This document shows positions 1 to 7,023 of a DNA stretch of 8,476 nucleotides, one piece after another (positions within the stretch are counted from its first letter, which is position 1; every line of letters begins with the position of its first letter). Origin of the DNA: Phycisphaerae bacterium (GTDB taxonomy: Bacteria; Planctomycetota; Phycisphaerae; UBA1845; UTPLA1); assembly GCA_016935885.1 (NCBI GenBank), contig JAFGQA010000382.1:1-8476 (forward strand), read 5' to 3'. Both the position numbers and the translations under genes were made by a program. Under the pieces are notes generated by a model. The model was not told the DNA's origin. It did not search any database and saw only the letters and a list, made by a program, of their open reading frames with translations.

Positions 1-2351
1 CGGTGCGCGTTCGGCTACCGGACGAACCGTTGATGCTGGTGGATCGGATTCTGTCAGTCGATGGGGAGAGGGCGTCGCTGACGTCAGGCAGGATCGTGAC
101 CGAACATGACGTGCTGGCGGGGGCGTGGTATTTAGACGGGGGGCGTTGTCCGATTTCGATTGCTGTCGAGGCAGGGCAGGCGGACTTGTTCCTGTGCTCG
201 CATTTGGGGATCGATCTGGCGGTCAAGGGCACGCGGTCATACCGGCTGCTGGATGCGACGGTGACGTTCCATCGCGGTTTGCCGAGGCCGGGGGAGGCGA
301 TTCGTTACGAGATCACGATCGACCGGTTCGTGCGGCAGGGCGAGACGTACCTGTTCTTCTTCCGGTTTGACGGCACGATCGACGGCGAGCTTGTCCTGAC
401 GATGCGGAACGGTTGCGCCGGGTTTTTCACCGCGGCGGAGATCGAGGATTCCGGCGGGATCATCCTGACGGACGAGGACGCGGCTCCGGTGGAGGGCCGG
501 GTGACGGCGGGTTGGCAGCCGCTCGTGCCGATGTCGGCGGGATCGTATGACGACGGAGCCGTGGCGGCGTTGCGGGGAGGGGATTTGGCGGGGTGTTTCG
601 GGCCGATGTTCGCGGGGCTTGGGCTGCGGGATGTGCTGAGGCTGCCGGACGGGCGGATGAAGCTGTTTGACCGCGTACTGGAGCTGGACCCGGCGGGGGG
701 ACGGTATGGGTTGGGCATGATCCGGGCCGAGGCAGACATCCACCCGGATGATTGGTTCCTGACGTGCCACTTTGTGGACGACATGACCATGCCGGGCACA
801 CTGATGTACGAATGCTGCCTGCACGCATTGCGGTTCTTCCTGCTGCGAACGGGCTGGGTGGGCGAGCAGGCGGGCGTTTGCTACGAGCCGGTGCCCGGGA
901 TAAGTGGCGCGCTGCGGTGTCGCGGTCCTGTCACGCCCGATACGAAGAAGGTCGTATATCAGGTGGAGATGAAGGAGATCGGGTATCGACCGGAGCCGTA
1001 CGTGATCGCGGATGCGTTGATGTTTGCCGACGGCAAACGGATCGTGCAGATGAAGGATATGTCGCTGCGGATCATGGGGCTGAGCCGGGAGCGGATCGAG
1101 GCGACGTGGGGGGGGAAGTCGAAGGGCGGAAGCCGAAGGCCGCAGCCTCGAAACGCCGTGCCGGTGCGAAAGCCGGCCGTGTTTGATAAGGATCGAATCC
1201 TGGCGTTTGCCATTGGTAAGCCGTCGGAGGCGTTTGGGGAGCCGTATCGCGTGTTTGATTCGGATCGGCGAATCGCGCGGTTGCCGGGTCCGCCATACCA
1301 ATTCCTGGACCGGATCGTTGGGATTGAGCCGGAGGCGTGGCGGTTGGAGCCAGGTGGGTGGGTGGAGGCCGAGTACGACGTGCCGCCAGATGCGTGGTAT
1401 TTCCGGGCGAACCGGCAGGCGGCGATGCCGTTTTGTGTCTTGTTGGAGGTTGCGTTGCAGCCTTGCGGTTGGCTGGCGGCGTATTCGGGATCGGCGCTTC
1501 GGAGTGAGGTGGATCTGTTGTTTCGCAACCTTGGCGGGACGGCGACGGCGCACGAGGAGGTGCTTCCGGATGCGGGGACGTTGACGACACGGGTGCGACT
1601 GACGAACGTGTCCGAGGCCGGCGGGATGATTATTGAGAAGTTCGTGTTTCGGGTGTTGCGTGAGGGTCGCGTCGTCTACGAGGGCGACACGTCATTCGGC
1701 TTCTTTTCAGAGGCCGCGTTGGCCCGGCAAGTGGGGATTCGTGACGCCGAGCAACGGACGTATGTGCCGGTCGAGAAGGAGCTTGCGTCCGGGCGGCGCA
1801 TCGAGCTGGAAGACGTTGCACCGTTGACGCCGGACGATCCCGCGGGCGCGGTGGGGCCGGGCGCTCTGCCGCCGGGTCGGGCGTTGCGCATGATCGACGA
1901 GGTCGAGGTTCTGGTTCCCGACGGTGGGCCCCATGGGCTAGGCTACGTCAGGGCGGTGGCGGCGGTGGACCCGGCGGCGTGGTTCTTCAAGGCGCATTTT
2001 TACCAGGATCCGGTGTGGCCGGGCTCGCTGGGACTGGAGTCGTTTCTGCAACTGTTGAAGGTCTATGCGTTGGATCGGTGGGGTGGGGCCCGAGAGGGGA
2101 TTCTCGGGCGAGCGGAGGCTGTCGAGCCAGCGGAGGGGCACCGGTTTGAGCCGATTGCGTTGGGCGTGGAACACACGTGGACGTACCGTGGGCAGATCAT
2201 ACCCGGCAACCGGCACGTGGGAGTGGAGGCGGTGGTGACGCGGCGCGAGGATGGTCCATCGCCGCTGTTGGTGGCGGACGGGTTTCTGCGGGTGGACGGC
2301 GCGTACATTTATGAAATGGCGGGTTTTGGCTTGCGGCTTGTTCGGGAATGA
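1..2351 (+). CDS. PfaC-like PUFA/polyketide synthase, C-terminal dehydratase region (5'-truncated)
   Basis: The frame is open to the left edge (first whole codon at base 3) and already sits inside a domain, so the gene is cut; 782 codons remain. It contains four FabA-like hotdog folds in two pairs. Pair 1 opens with LPDEPLMLVDRI (residues 5-16) and its second half starts near L214. Pair 2 opens with LPGPPYQFLDRI (from 427) and its second half starts near L622. The second fold of each pair carries the FabA-type active-site string: H256 with MPGTL and E270, and H665 with WPGSL and E679. The first folds lack that His at the matching places (W42-Q59 and W465-Q486) but keep an acidic residue (E56, E482), as in double-hotdog dehydratases with one catalytic half. 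A basic Gly/Pro/Arg linker (about 370-392) and the FDKDRILAFAIGKP segment (394-407) join the pairs, as in PfaC. The inferred role is dehydration or isomerisation of 3-hydroxyacyl-ACP during cytosolic long-chain acyl synthesis. The product is unknown because the ketosynthase, AT and ACP parts are not visible. Confidence 0.85.
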   Translation, partial: VRVRLPDEPLMLVDRILSVDGERASLTSGRIVTEHDVLAGAWYLDGGRCPISIAVEAGQADLFLCSHLGIDLAVKGTRSYRLLDATVTFHRGLPRPGEAIRYEITIDRFVRQGETYLFFFRFDGTIDGELVLTMRNGCAGFFTAAEIEDSGGIILTDEDAAPVEGRVTAGWQPLVPMSAGSYDDGAVAALRGGDLAGCFGPMFAGLGLRDVLRLPDGRMKLFDRVLELDPAGGRYGLGMIRAEADIHPDDWFLTCHFVDDMTMPGTLMYECCLHALRFFLLRTGWVGEQAGVCYEPVPGISGALRCRGPVTPDTKKVVYQVEMKEIGYRPEPYVIADALMFADGKRIVQMKDMSLRIMGLSRERIEATWGGKSKGGSRRPQPRNAVPVRKPAVFDKDRILAFAIGKPSEAFGEPYRVFDSDRRIARLPGPPYQFLDRIVGIEPEAWRLEPGGWVEAEYDVPPDAWYFRANRQAAMPFCVLLEVALQPCGWLAAYSGSALRSEVDLLFRNLGGTATAHEEVLPDAGTLTTRVRLTNVSEAGGMIIEKFVFRVLREGRVVYEGDTSFGFFSEAALARQVGIRDAEQRTYVPVEKELASGRRIELEDVAPLTPDDPAGAVGPGALPPGRALRMIDEVEVLVPDGGPHGLGYVRAVAAVDPAAWFFKAHFYQDPVWPGSLGLESFLQLLKVYALDRWGGAREGILGRAEAVEPAEGHRFEPIALGVEHTWTYRGQIIPGNRHVGVEAVVTRREDGPSPLLVADGFLRVDGAYIYEMAGFGLRLVRE

Positions 2352-2375
2352 CGCAGCCCGCACGATGGCGTGCGC

Positions 2376-2464
2376 TCCGCCAAACGGCAAGCCTCGGCGA
2401 ATGGGTACTGGCGTGGGGCGTGGTTTTTTTGGTGTGGGCCGTTCGATCCGCCAAACGGCAAGCC
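2376..2464. repeat. Pair of exact 18-base direct repeats in the dapF upstream spacer
   Basis: The 18-mer TCCGCCAAACGGCAAGCC occurs at 2376-2393 and again at 2447-2464, 71 bases apart start to start. The bases just outside differ (GCGC versus TCGA before the copy, TCGG versus AAGG after it). A T7 run lies between the copies near 2424-2430 but has no convincing stem before it, so I do not call a terminator. A short stem CGCAC/GTGCG (2359-2363 with 2370-2374, 6-base loop) precedes the first copy. The 186-base spacer 2352-2537 shows no other gene. The copies look like members of a dispersed intergenic repeat family. Confidence 0.75.
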
Positions 2465-2537
2465 AAGGTGCTGAATGTCATGTAACGTGTTGAGCTTGGT
2501 TTGGCCGTGTTCATTGAGTCGTCGGTAGGTTTGCGCC

Positions 2538-3452
2538 ATGATTAGATTCACCAAGATGCACGGGCTTGGCAACGACTACGTCTGCGTCAATTGCTTCGAG
2601 GAACGTTTGGATGGGATCGACGTGGCGGCGTTGGCCGAGGCGATGAGCGATCGGCACCGTGGCGTCGGCTCGGATGGGTTGATCCTGATTCGGCCACCGG
2701 GCGATGGGGCGGCCGCAGCGGACGGCGTGGCTGCGGACACGCGGATGGAGGTGTACAACGCGGACGGGTCGCGGGCGGAGATGTGCGGCAACGGGATTCG
2801 GTGCGTGGCGAAATACGTGATTGATCACGGGCTGGTCGGCCGAGGGCGTGGTGATTCGCGGGAGATCAGGGTTCAGACGGATCGTGGCGTGCTGACGGTA
2901 ACGGCCATGTTGTGCGGGGGGGCGGTGGATCGCGTTCGCGTGGATATGGGCACGCCCGTTCTGAAGCCGGCGGAGATTCCGGTCGCACTGTCTGGTGAGC
3001 GTTGTGTGAAGGTGCCGCTTGTAGTCGGCGACCGGTCGTATGAGATGACGTGCGTGTCGATGGGCAATCCACATGCGGTTGTCTTTGTGGAATCAGGCGG
3101 GCCAGGTGAATCAACTGATTGGATCGACCTGGCAGGGCTTGGGCCGTTGGTTGAGACGCACGAGCTGTTTCCGAATCGCGTGAACCTGCACATTGCGTCG
3201 GCTTGGTGTCGCGACGAGGTGACGATGCGGACATGGGAACGTGGCAGCGGCCTGACGCAGGCGTGTGGGACGGGGGCGTGTGCGGTGCTGGTGGCAGGCG
3301 TGTTGGAGGGCAGGTTAGACCGTGCGGCGACGGTCCATCTTCCTGGCGGCGATTTGGCCGTAGAATGGGTGCATTCGATGGATGGGGTTTCCGGGTCGGT
3401 TTTCGTGAACGGGCCGGCGGTGGAGGTCTATTCCGGGGAGTGGCCCGCTTGA
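2538..3452 (+). CDS. dapF: Diaminopimelate epimerase
   Basis: A cytosolic, cofactor-independent racemase that converts LL- to meso-diaminopimelate in the lysine and peptidoglycan precursor pathway. The N-terminus FTKMHGLGNDYV is the family's opening signature. The two catalytic cysteines are both present: C83 in the MCGNGIRC motif and C243 in QACGTGACA, marking the two mirror-related halves of the fold. The substrate-contact segment GNPHAVVFV follows the first half. At 304 residues it is somewhat longer than the E. coli enzyme (about 274), mainly through an Ala/Gly-rich insertion near residues 54-68 (PPGDGAAAADGVAADTR). The ATG start at 2538 fits the conserved N-terminus exactly; only a weak AGGT lies upstream. 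It is separated from the PfaC-like gene by 186 bases, so it is probably not in the same operon, and it is followed closely by ispF. Confidence 0.97.
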   Translation: MIRFTKMHGLGNDYVCVNCFEERLDGIDVAALAEAMSDRHRGVGSDGLILIRPPGDGAAAADGVAADTRMEVYNADGSRAEMCGNGIRCVAKYVIDHGLVGRGRGDSREIRVQTDRGVLTVTAMLCGGAVDRVRVDMGTPVLKPAEIPVALSGERCVKVPLVVGDRSYEMTCVSMGNPHAVVFVESGGPGESTDWIDLAGLGPLVETHELFPNRVNLHIASAWCRDEVTMRTWERGSGLTQACGTGACAVLVAGVLEGRLDRAATVHLPGGDLAVEWVHSMDGVSGSVFVNGPAVEVYSGEWPA

Positions 3453-3499
3453 TTTTCCGGGAGATAGGTGTAGTCTCGGTTCCGGGTAAGCAATGATCT

Positions 3500-3503
3500 G
3501 AGG
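3500..3503 (+). promoter_or_regulatory. Ribosome binding site deciding the ispF start
   Basis: GAGG (extendable to GAGGG) lies nine bases before TTG at 3513. It directly abuts the alternative GTG at 3504, which is too close for that GTG to use it. This spacing favours TTG 3513 as the real start. The nearby ATG at 3493 is followed after one codon by TGA and cannot be used. Confidence 0.5.
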
Positions 3504-3512
3504 GTGCCCGCG

Positions 3513-4028
3513 TTGGGAAGTGGGTCCATCGAGCGCGTTGGAATCGGCACGGACATCCATCGACTGGAGCCGGGAGGCCCGCTGCGGTTGGGCGGGATCG
3601 ACATCCCGTTCGATCAACGGCTCAGCGGCCACAGCGACGGGGACGTCGTGCTTCACGCGGTGACGGATGCGATCCTGGGTGCGGCGTGTTTGCCAGATAT
3701 CGGCGAGCGATTCCCGGATGACGACCCGGCGTACAAGGGCGCTGACAGCCGTCTGTTTCTTCGAGACGTGGTGGAGGAGATCGCCTCGCGTGGCTACGTG
3801 GTCTTGAGTGTGGATGTCGTGATCCACGCGGAGCGGCCGAAGTTGACGGAGTATAAGCGGGCGATTCGTGGTTGCGTGGCAGACTTGGTTGGCTTGCGCG
3901 GGGATCGCGTTAGCATCAAGGCGAAGACGAACGAGGGTCTGGATGCCGTGGGCCGGGGAGAAGCGATTGCGTGTACGAGCGTCGTGGGCCTTGGCCGACG
4001 GGACGATGTGAGTCACTCGTTACGTTGA
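3513..4028 (+). CDS. ispF: 2-C-methyl-D-erythritol 2,4-cyclodiphosphate synthase
   Basis: Catalyses the CMP-releasing cyclisation step of the MEP isoprenoid pathway as a cytosolic, metal-dependent homotrimer. Numbered from the upstream GTG at 3504, the metal ligands are D17 and H19 in GIGTDIHR and H51 in VLHAVTDA. The substrate-loop motif GHSDGD is at 42-47. The family signature LFPD-DPA-KGADSR appears here as RFPDDDPAYKGADSR, and the C-terminal half ends with the expected KTNEGL and GRGEAIAC motifs. The length (171 residues from TTG 3513, 174 from GTG 3504) is slightly above the usual 155-160, with a short N-terminal extension. I chose TTG 3513 because GAGG is optimally spaced for it; GTG 3504 remains possible. 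It follows dapF by 60 bases and may be co-transcribed with it, although the two pathways are unrelated. Confidence 0.95.
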   Translation: MGSGSIERVGIGTDIHRLEPGGPLRLGGIDIPFDQRLSGHSDGDVVLHAVTDAILGAACLPDIGERFPDDDPAYKGADSRLFLRDVVEEIASRGYVVLSVDVVIHAERPKLTEYKRAIRGCVADLVGLRGDRVSIKAKTNEGLDAVGRGEAIACTSVVGLGRRDDVSHSLR

Positions 4029-4097
4029 GCGGTTTGCCCTTTGTGCGGCTGCCCTGCTAAAGAAGTAGTTGCCTGCCGGTGTGTCCAACGCGTGTGC

Positions 4098-4129
4098 GGG
4101 CACTGGCGGACAAGCCGCCAGTGGCACCC
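4098..4129. repeat. Stem-loop at the head of the 16-bp repeat array
   Basis: CACTGGCGG (4101-4109) is perfectly complementary to CCGCCAGTG (4115-4123), with a five-base loop ACAAG. GGG (4098-4100) can also pair with CCC (4127-4129) across a small bulge. There is no T-run after it, so it is not a classical intrinsic terminator. Its right arm overlaps the first unit of the tandem array that follows, which suggests that the array grew from this arm. Confidence 0.75.
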
Positions 4130-4240
4130 ACTGCCAGTGGCACACACCGCCAGTGGCACGCACGAGCAGTGGCACGCACGAGCAGTGGCACGCACCGGCA
4201 GTGGCACGCACAGCCAGTAGTGGCACGCACCGCCAGTGAC
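4119..4240. repeat. Tandem array, about 7.4 copies of a 16-bp unit (CAGTGGCACGCACCGC-like)
   Basis: Units begin at 4119, 4135, 4151, 4167, 4183 and 4199, each exactly 16 bp. A 19-bp unit begins at 4215 and a partial unit (CAGTGAC) at 4234. Every full unit contains CAGTGGCAC followed by a CAC-type core and a variable 2-4 base tail (CTGC, CCGC, CGAG, CGAG, CCGG, CAGC, CCGC). Units 3 and 4 are identical. The 19-bp unit carries a three-base local duplication (CAGTAGTGGCAC). Because 16 is not a multiple of three, the reading frame rotates through the array, so it is not a protein repeat. The array occupies much of the 4029-4325 gap upstream of cysS, in which I see no gene, no tRNA and no T-box signature. 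The remainder (4241-4325) contains no promoter I would defend. Confidence 0.9.
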
Positions 4241-4325
4241 ATCCACACTGTTCAGACATTGGCAGAACCGGCTTGGCTGGATTCGGTGACAAGCGAACTG
4301 TGATAACACGGGGTACGTGATTTCC

Positions 4326-5837
4326 ATGACGCTGCGAGTTTACAACACGCTGAGTGGCGAGAAGGAACTGTTCGAGCCGGTGGAGCCGGGCAAGGTTGGG
4401 ATCTATCTGTGCGGGCCGACGGTGTACAAGCCGGCGCACATCGGTCATGCGGTGGGGCCGGTCATCTTCGACGCGATCAAGCGATACCTGACGTTCAAGG
4501 GGTTCAAGGTCACGTGGGTGGTGAACGTGACGGACGTTGAGGACAAGCTGATCGCCGAGTCGGCGGATCGCGGTGTGCCGGTGCCCGAGATTGCTCGTGA
4601 ATTGGAGCAGAAGTACGTCGAAGCGATGCACGCGCTGGGAGTACGGTCGATCGACCACATGCCTCGGGCGAGCGAGCACATGCAGGAGATCATCGATCAC
4701 ATCACGCAGTTGGCGGATCGGGGGATGGCGTACGAGGTCGAGGGCGACGTCTATTTTGATGTCACGAAGGACGAGGACTACGGCAAGCTGACGAACCGCA
4801 GGGCGGAGGAGCAGTTCGCTGGGACGCGAGATGGGTTGGTGCACACGGCCAAGCGGAATCCCGGTGATTTCGCGTTATGGAAGGCGTCGAAGGCGGAGGA
4901 GCCCGACGACGTGAAGTTCGATTCGCCTTGGGGCAAGGGCCGACCGGGTTGGCACATTGAGTGTTCGGCAATGGCGATGAAGTACCTTGGCGAGACGTTT
5001 GACATCCACGGCGGCGGGCTGGATTTGAAGTTTCCGCATCACGAGAACGAGATCGCGCAGGCCGAATCGGCGACGGGCAAGCCGTTCGCGAAGTATTGGA
5101 TGCACAACGGGCTGACGCGCTTCAACACGAAGAAGATATCGAAGTCGGACCCGGAATTCGAGAAGATCATGACTTCGCTGCAACTGTCGAATCTGTTGTC
5201 GCAGCATTCGCCGGAACTGCTTCGATTCCTGATCCTGGGCTCGCAGTACCGATCGCCGATCGATTTCTCGGACGAGACGCTTCGTGCGGCCAAGGCGGGG
5301 CTCAATACGTTCTACCGGTTGCTGGATCGGCTGCAACGGGTCACAGGCACTGATCCCTACAATGTGACCATGCAGATCGAGAAGATGCGCGACGCAGAAC
5401 TCGAACCGGTTGCCCGAAAGTTCATGGACGAAGTGATGACCCAGCGGGTCCGGTTCCTCGAGGCGATGGATGACGATTTCAACACGGCCGGGGCGATCGG
5501 CGTGCTGTTCGAGTTTGCCGGGCTGATCAATCGGTTCCTGGATGACACACGGCTGGAGACCAAGCCCGATGATACGTTGCGCACGATGGCACAGGCAGGT
5601 TGCGGGACGCTCATGACCTTGGCGCACATCCTGGGGTTGCTCGACGAGCGTCCAGCCATTACGGGGTATGGTGATGACGCGAAGACGGGGAAGCTGGTGG
5701 ACCTGCTGACCGATGTGCGCGAGATGGCACGCCAGGCCAAACAGTTCGAGATCGCCGACCATATTCGCGGCCAACTATCCGAGCTTGGCATCGTGTTGGA
5801 GGACCGCCCGGATGGCACGCGATGGCGCCTCGAGTGA
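4326..5837 (+). CDS. cysS: Cysteinyl-tRNA synthetase
   Basis: A class I aminoacyl-tRNA synthetase that charges tRNA-Cys in the cytosol. From ATG 4326 (503 residues), the catalytic HIGH motif is at 38-41 and the KMSKS loop is at 270-274, reading KISKS, a conservative Met-to-Ile change. The four zinc ligands that read cysteine are all present: C29 in YLCGPTVY, C213 in HIECSAM, and H238 and E242 in PHHENEIAQ. The WVVNVTDVEDK segment is also typical. The protein is longer than the E. coli enzyme (461), with a few extra residues just after KISKS and additional C-terminal sequence. I chose ATG 4326 because GTG 4317 is only three bases from the GGGG tract at 4310-4313, while the ATG places C29 and HIGH at standard distances. 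The 3' end overlaps ruvC, suggesting translational coupling with the ruv genes. Confidence 0.97.
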   Translation: MTLRVYNTLSGEKELFEPVEPGKVGIYLCGPTVYKPAHIGHAVGPVIFDAIKRYLTFKGFKVTWVVNVTDVEDKLIAESADRGVPVPEIARELEQKYVEAMHALGVRSIDHMPRASEHMQEIIDHITQLADRGMAYEVEGDVYFDVTKDEDYGKLTNRRAEEQFAGTRDGLVHTAKRNPGDFALWKASKAEEPDDVKFDSPWGKGRPGWHIECSAMAMKYLGETFDIHGGGLDLKFPHHENEIAQAESATGKPFAKYWMHNGLTRFNTKKISKSDPEFEKIMTSLQLSNLLSQHSPELLRFLILGSQYRSPIDFSDETLRAAKAGLNTFYRLLDRLQRVTGTDPYNVTMQIEKMRDAELEPVARKFMDEVMTQRVRFLEAMDDDFNTAGAIGVLFEFAGLINRFLDDTRLETKPDDTLRTMAQAGCGTLMTLAHILGLLDERPAITGYGDDAKTGKLVDLLTDVREMARQAKQFEIADHIRGQLSELGIVLEDRPDGTRWRLE

Positions 5838-6334
5838 CCTGTTCATCCAAAAGCCCGTCTCAAGATAACGTCCTCGGCGTCGATCCGGGCCTGGACCGGA
5901 CGGGGTATGCCGTGGTCGAAATGCCGAGCGGACGGCTGCACGACGCTGGGTTGATTCGTTCGACGCCGACGGCCTCGTTGGCCCGGCGGTTGTTCGAGAT
6001 CGAGACGGGCATCGAGGACGTCTTCGCGGAGCACAGTGTGAACCTGCTCGTCGTGGAGGACCTGTTCTCGCACTACAAGCATCCACGGACAGCGATTCTG
6101 ATGGGCCACGCTCGCGGTGTGGTCTTGTTGGTGGCGGCCCGACACGGGATAGAGGTGGTCAGCGTCTCGGCGACGAAGATCAAAAAGACGTTGACCGGAA
6201 ACGGCCACGCCAGCAAGTTGCAGGTTCAACGGGCGATCATGGCGACGTTCGGTTTGAGCGCACCACCTGAGCCGGCGGACGTGGCGGACGCGTTGGCGGC
6301 GGCGCACTACGCGGTGTTGGTGCGGAGGTACTGA
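5822..6334 (+). CDS. ruvC: Crossover junction endodeoxyribonuclease RuvC
   Basis: The dimeric Holliday-junction resolvase that nicks opposing strands after RuvAB branch migration. It has an RNase H-like fold. The four acidic metal ligands can be assigned: D21 in LGVDPGLDRTGYAV, E79 in LLVVEDLF, and D153 and D156 in PADVADALA. The basic stretch KIKKTLTGNGHASK near 119-132 matches the usual substrate-contact segment. Its length (170) is normal. ATG 5822 overlaps the last 16 bases of cysS in a different frame; GTG 5834, which overlaps the cysS stop as GTGA, is an alternative start in the same frame. The Shine-Dalgarno-like GGAGGA at 5798-5803 is 18 bases before ATG 5822, which is far, so the true start is uncertain by four codons. 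Coupling to cysS translation is plausible. It is followed 50 bases later by ruvA. Confidence 0.96.
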   Translation: MAPRVTCSSKSPSQDNVLGVDPGLDRTGYAVVEMPSGRLHDAGLIRSTPTASLARRLFEIETGIEDVFAEHSVNLLVVEDLFSHYKHPRTAILMGHARGVVLLVAARHGIEVVSVSATKIKKTLTGNGHASKLQVQRAIMATFGLSAPPEPADVADALAAAHYAVLVRRY

Positions 6335-6358
6335 CGGCCGCGGAGTCAGTGGTGACGG

Positions 6359-6375
6359 CTGAAGACTGAAGACTG
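6359..6375. repeat. Short 7-bp tandem repeat in the ruvC-ruvA gap
   Basis: CTGAAGA occurs twice in tandem, followed by CTG (2.4 copies), just before the ruvA ribosome-binding region. The GGAAG at 6375-6379, five bases before the ruvA ATG, overlaps its end. It is a minor low-complexity feature. Confidence 0.6.
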
Positions 6376-6384
6376 GAAGTTCGA

Positions 6385-7017
6385 ATGATCGTACGTGTGG
6401 TGGGACAGCTCAGTGAGATCGGCGAGGGGTCGGCGGTGGTGGACCGCGACGGGATCGCGTACGAGGTCCTGGTGCCGAGTTACGCGGTTCGCGAGTTGTC
6501 GGCGTGCCGCGGGCAGGAGATTACGTTGCACACGTTGCAGTACCTGGAGGGCAGCACGGCGGGAGCGAACATGACGCCTCGGATGATCGGGTTCCTGCAC
6601 GCGGAGGATCGGGCGTTTTTCAAGCAGTTCGTGACGGTCAAGGGGGTTGGCGTGCGGAAAGGACTTCGCGCTCTGGCGGCGCCGGTGGCGCAGATTGCGG
6701 CCGATATCGAGGCGGGTGATGCTGGCGCGCTCACGCGGCTGCCCGGCATTGGCAAGCGGATGGCCGAGCAGATCGTTGCGGAATTGCGGGGCAAGGTGGC
6801 GGCGCACGCCTACGCGGTCGAGGATGTGCCCGATGCAGCGAAGCGCAAACTGAACGACCACCAGCGTGATGCGATCGAGATCCTCGTCGGCTGGGGGGAT
6901 TCGCGGGCGGATGCGGAACGATGGATCGCCCGTGCTGCGCAGTTGCACGACGACCTGGCGAGCGCCGAGGACTGGGTGCGTGCTGCCTATCGCATCAAGG
7001 GGGGAGCGGAGGCATAA
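6385..7017 (+). CDS. ruvA: Holliday junction branch migration protein RuvA
   Basis: The tetrameric DNA-binding subunit that holds the four-way junction open and loads the RuvB motor. The N-terminal OB-fold spans about residues 1-65 and begins MIVRVVGQLSEI. The tandem helix-hairpin-helix region follows: the first hairpin is VKGVGVRKG (85-93, differing from the more usual GVGPK), and the second is LPGIGKRMAEQIV (119-131). A flexible linker (about 140-155) leads to the C-terminal RuvB-contact domain (about 156-208, DAIEILVGWGDSRADAERWI). Length 210 is typical. The ATG start at 6385 has GGAAG five bases upstream. Its stop is six bases before the ruvB start, so the two are surely translated from one message. 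The first-hairpin wording looks planctomycete-like, which is my recollection and not a search result. Confidence 0.97.
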   Translation: MIVRVVGQLSEIGEGSAVVDRDGIAYEVLVPSYAVRELSACRGQEITLHTLQYLEGSTAGANMTPRMIGFLHAEDRAFFKQFVTVKGVGVRKGLRALAAPVAQIAADIEAGDAGALTRLPGIGKRMAEQIVAELRGKVAAHAYAVEDVPDAAKRKLNDHQRDAIEILVGWGDSRADAERWIARAAQLHDDLASAEDWVRAAYRIKGGAEA

Positions 7018-7023
7018 CGGACA

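Noticed and set aside
237..1553. A 438-codon minus-strand frame opposite the dehydratase gene
   Set aside because: It is Arg/Pro-rich, has no recognisable motif, and is the expected shadow of a GC-rich gene whose sense frame has full domain structure.
2491..2520. Sigma70-like promoter for dapF (TTGAGC with ATTGAG, 17-base spacer)
   Set aside because: The -10 match is poor and the -35 match partial; in GC-rich DNA of this type such matches are not reliable.
4119..4240. CRISPR array
   Set aside because: The units are contiguous 16-mers with no unique spacers of 25-45 bases, and there are no cas genes nearby.
4241..4325. T-box or cysteine-sensing leader for cysS
   Set aside because: No T-box consensus bulge sequence or specifier-stem arrangement could be found, and no terminator stem with a T-run precedes cysS.
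4020..4844. Long minus-strand open frames through the repeat array and the 5' part of cysS, containing Cys/His-rich repeats
   Set aside because: The Cys/His/Trp periodicity arises because the 16-bp DNA array lacks stop codons and repeats every 48 bases in any frame. The rest is the antisense of a clearly real cysS.
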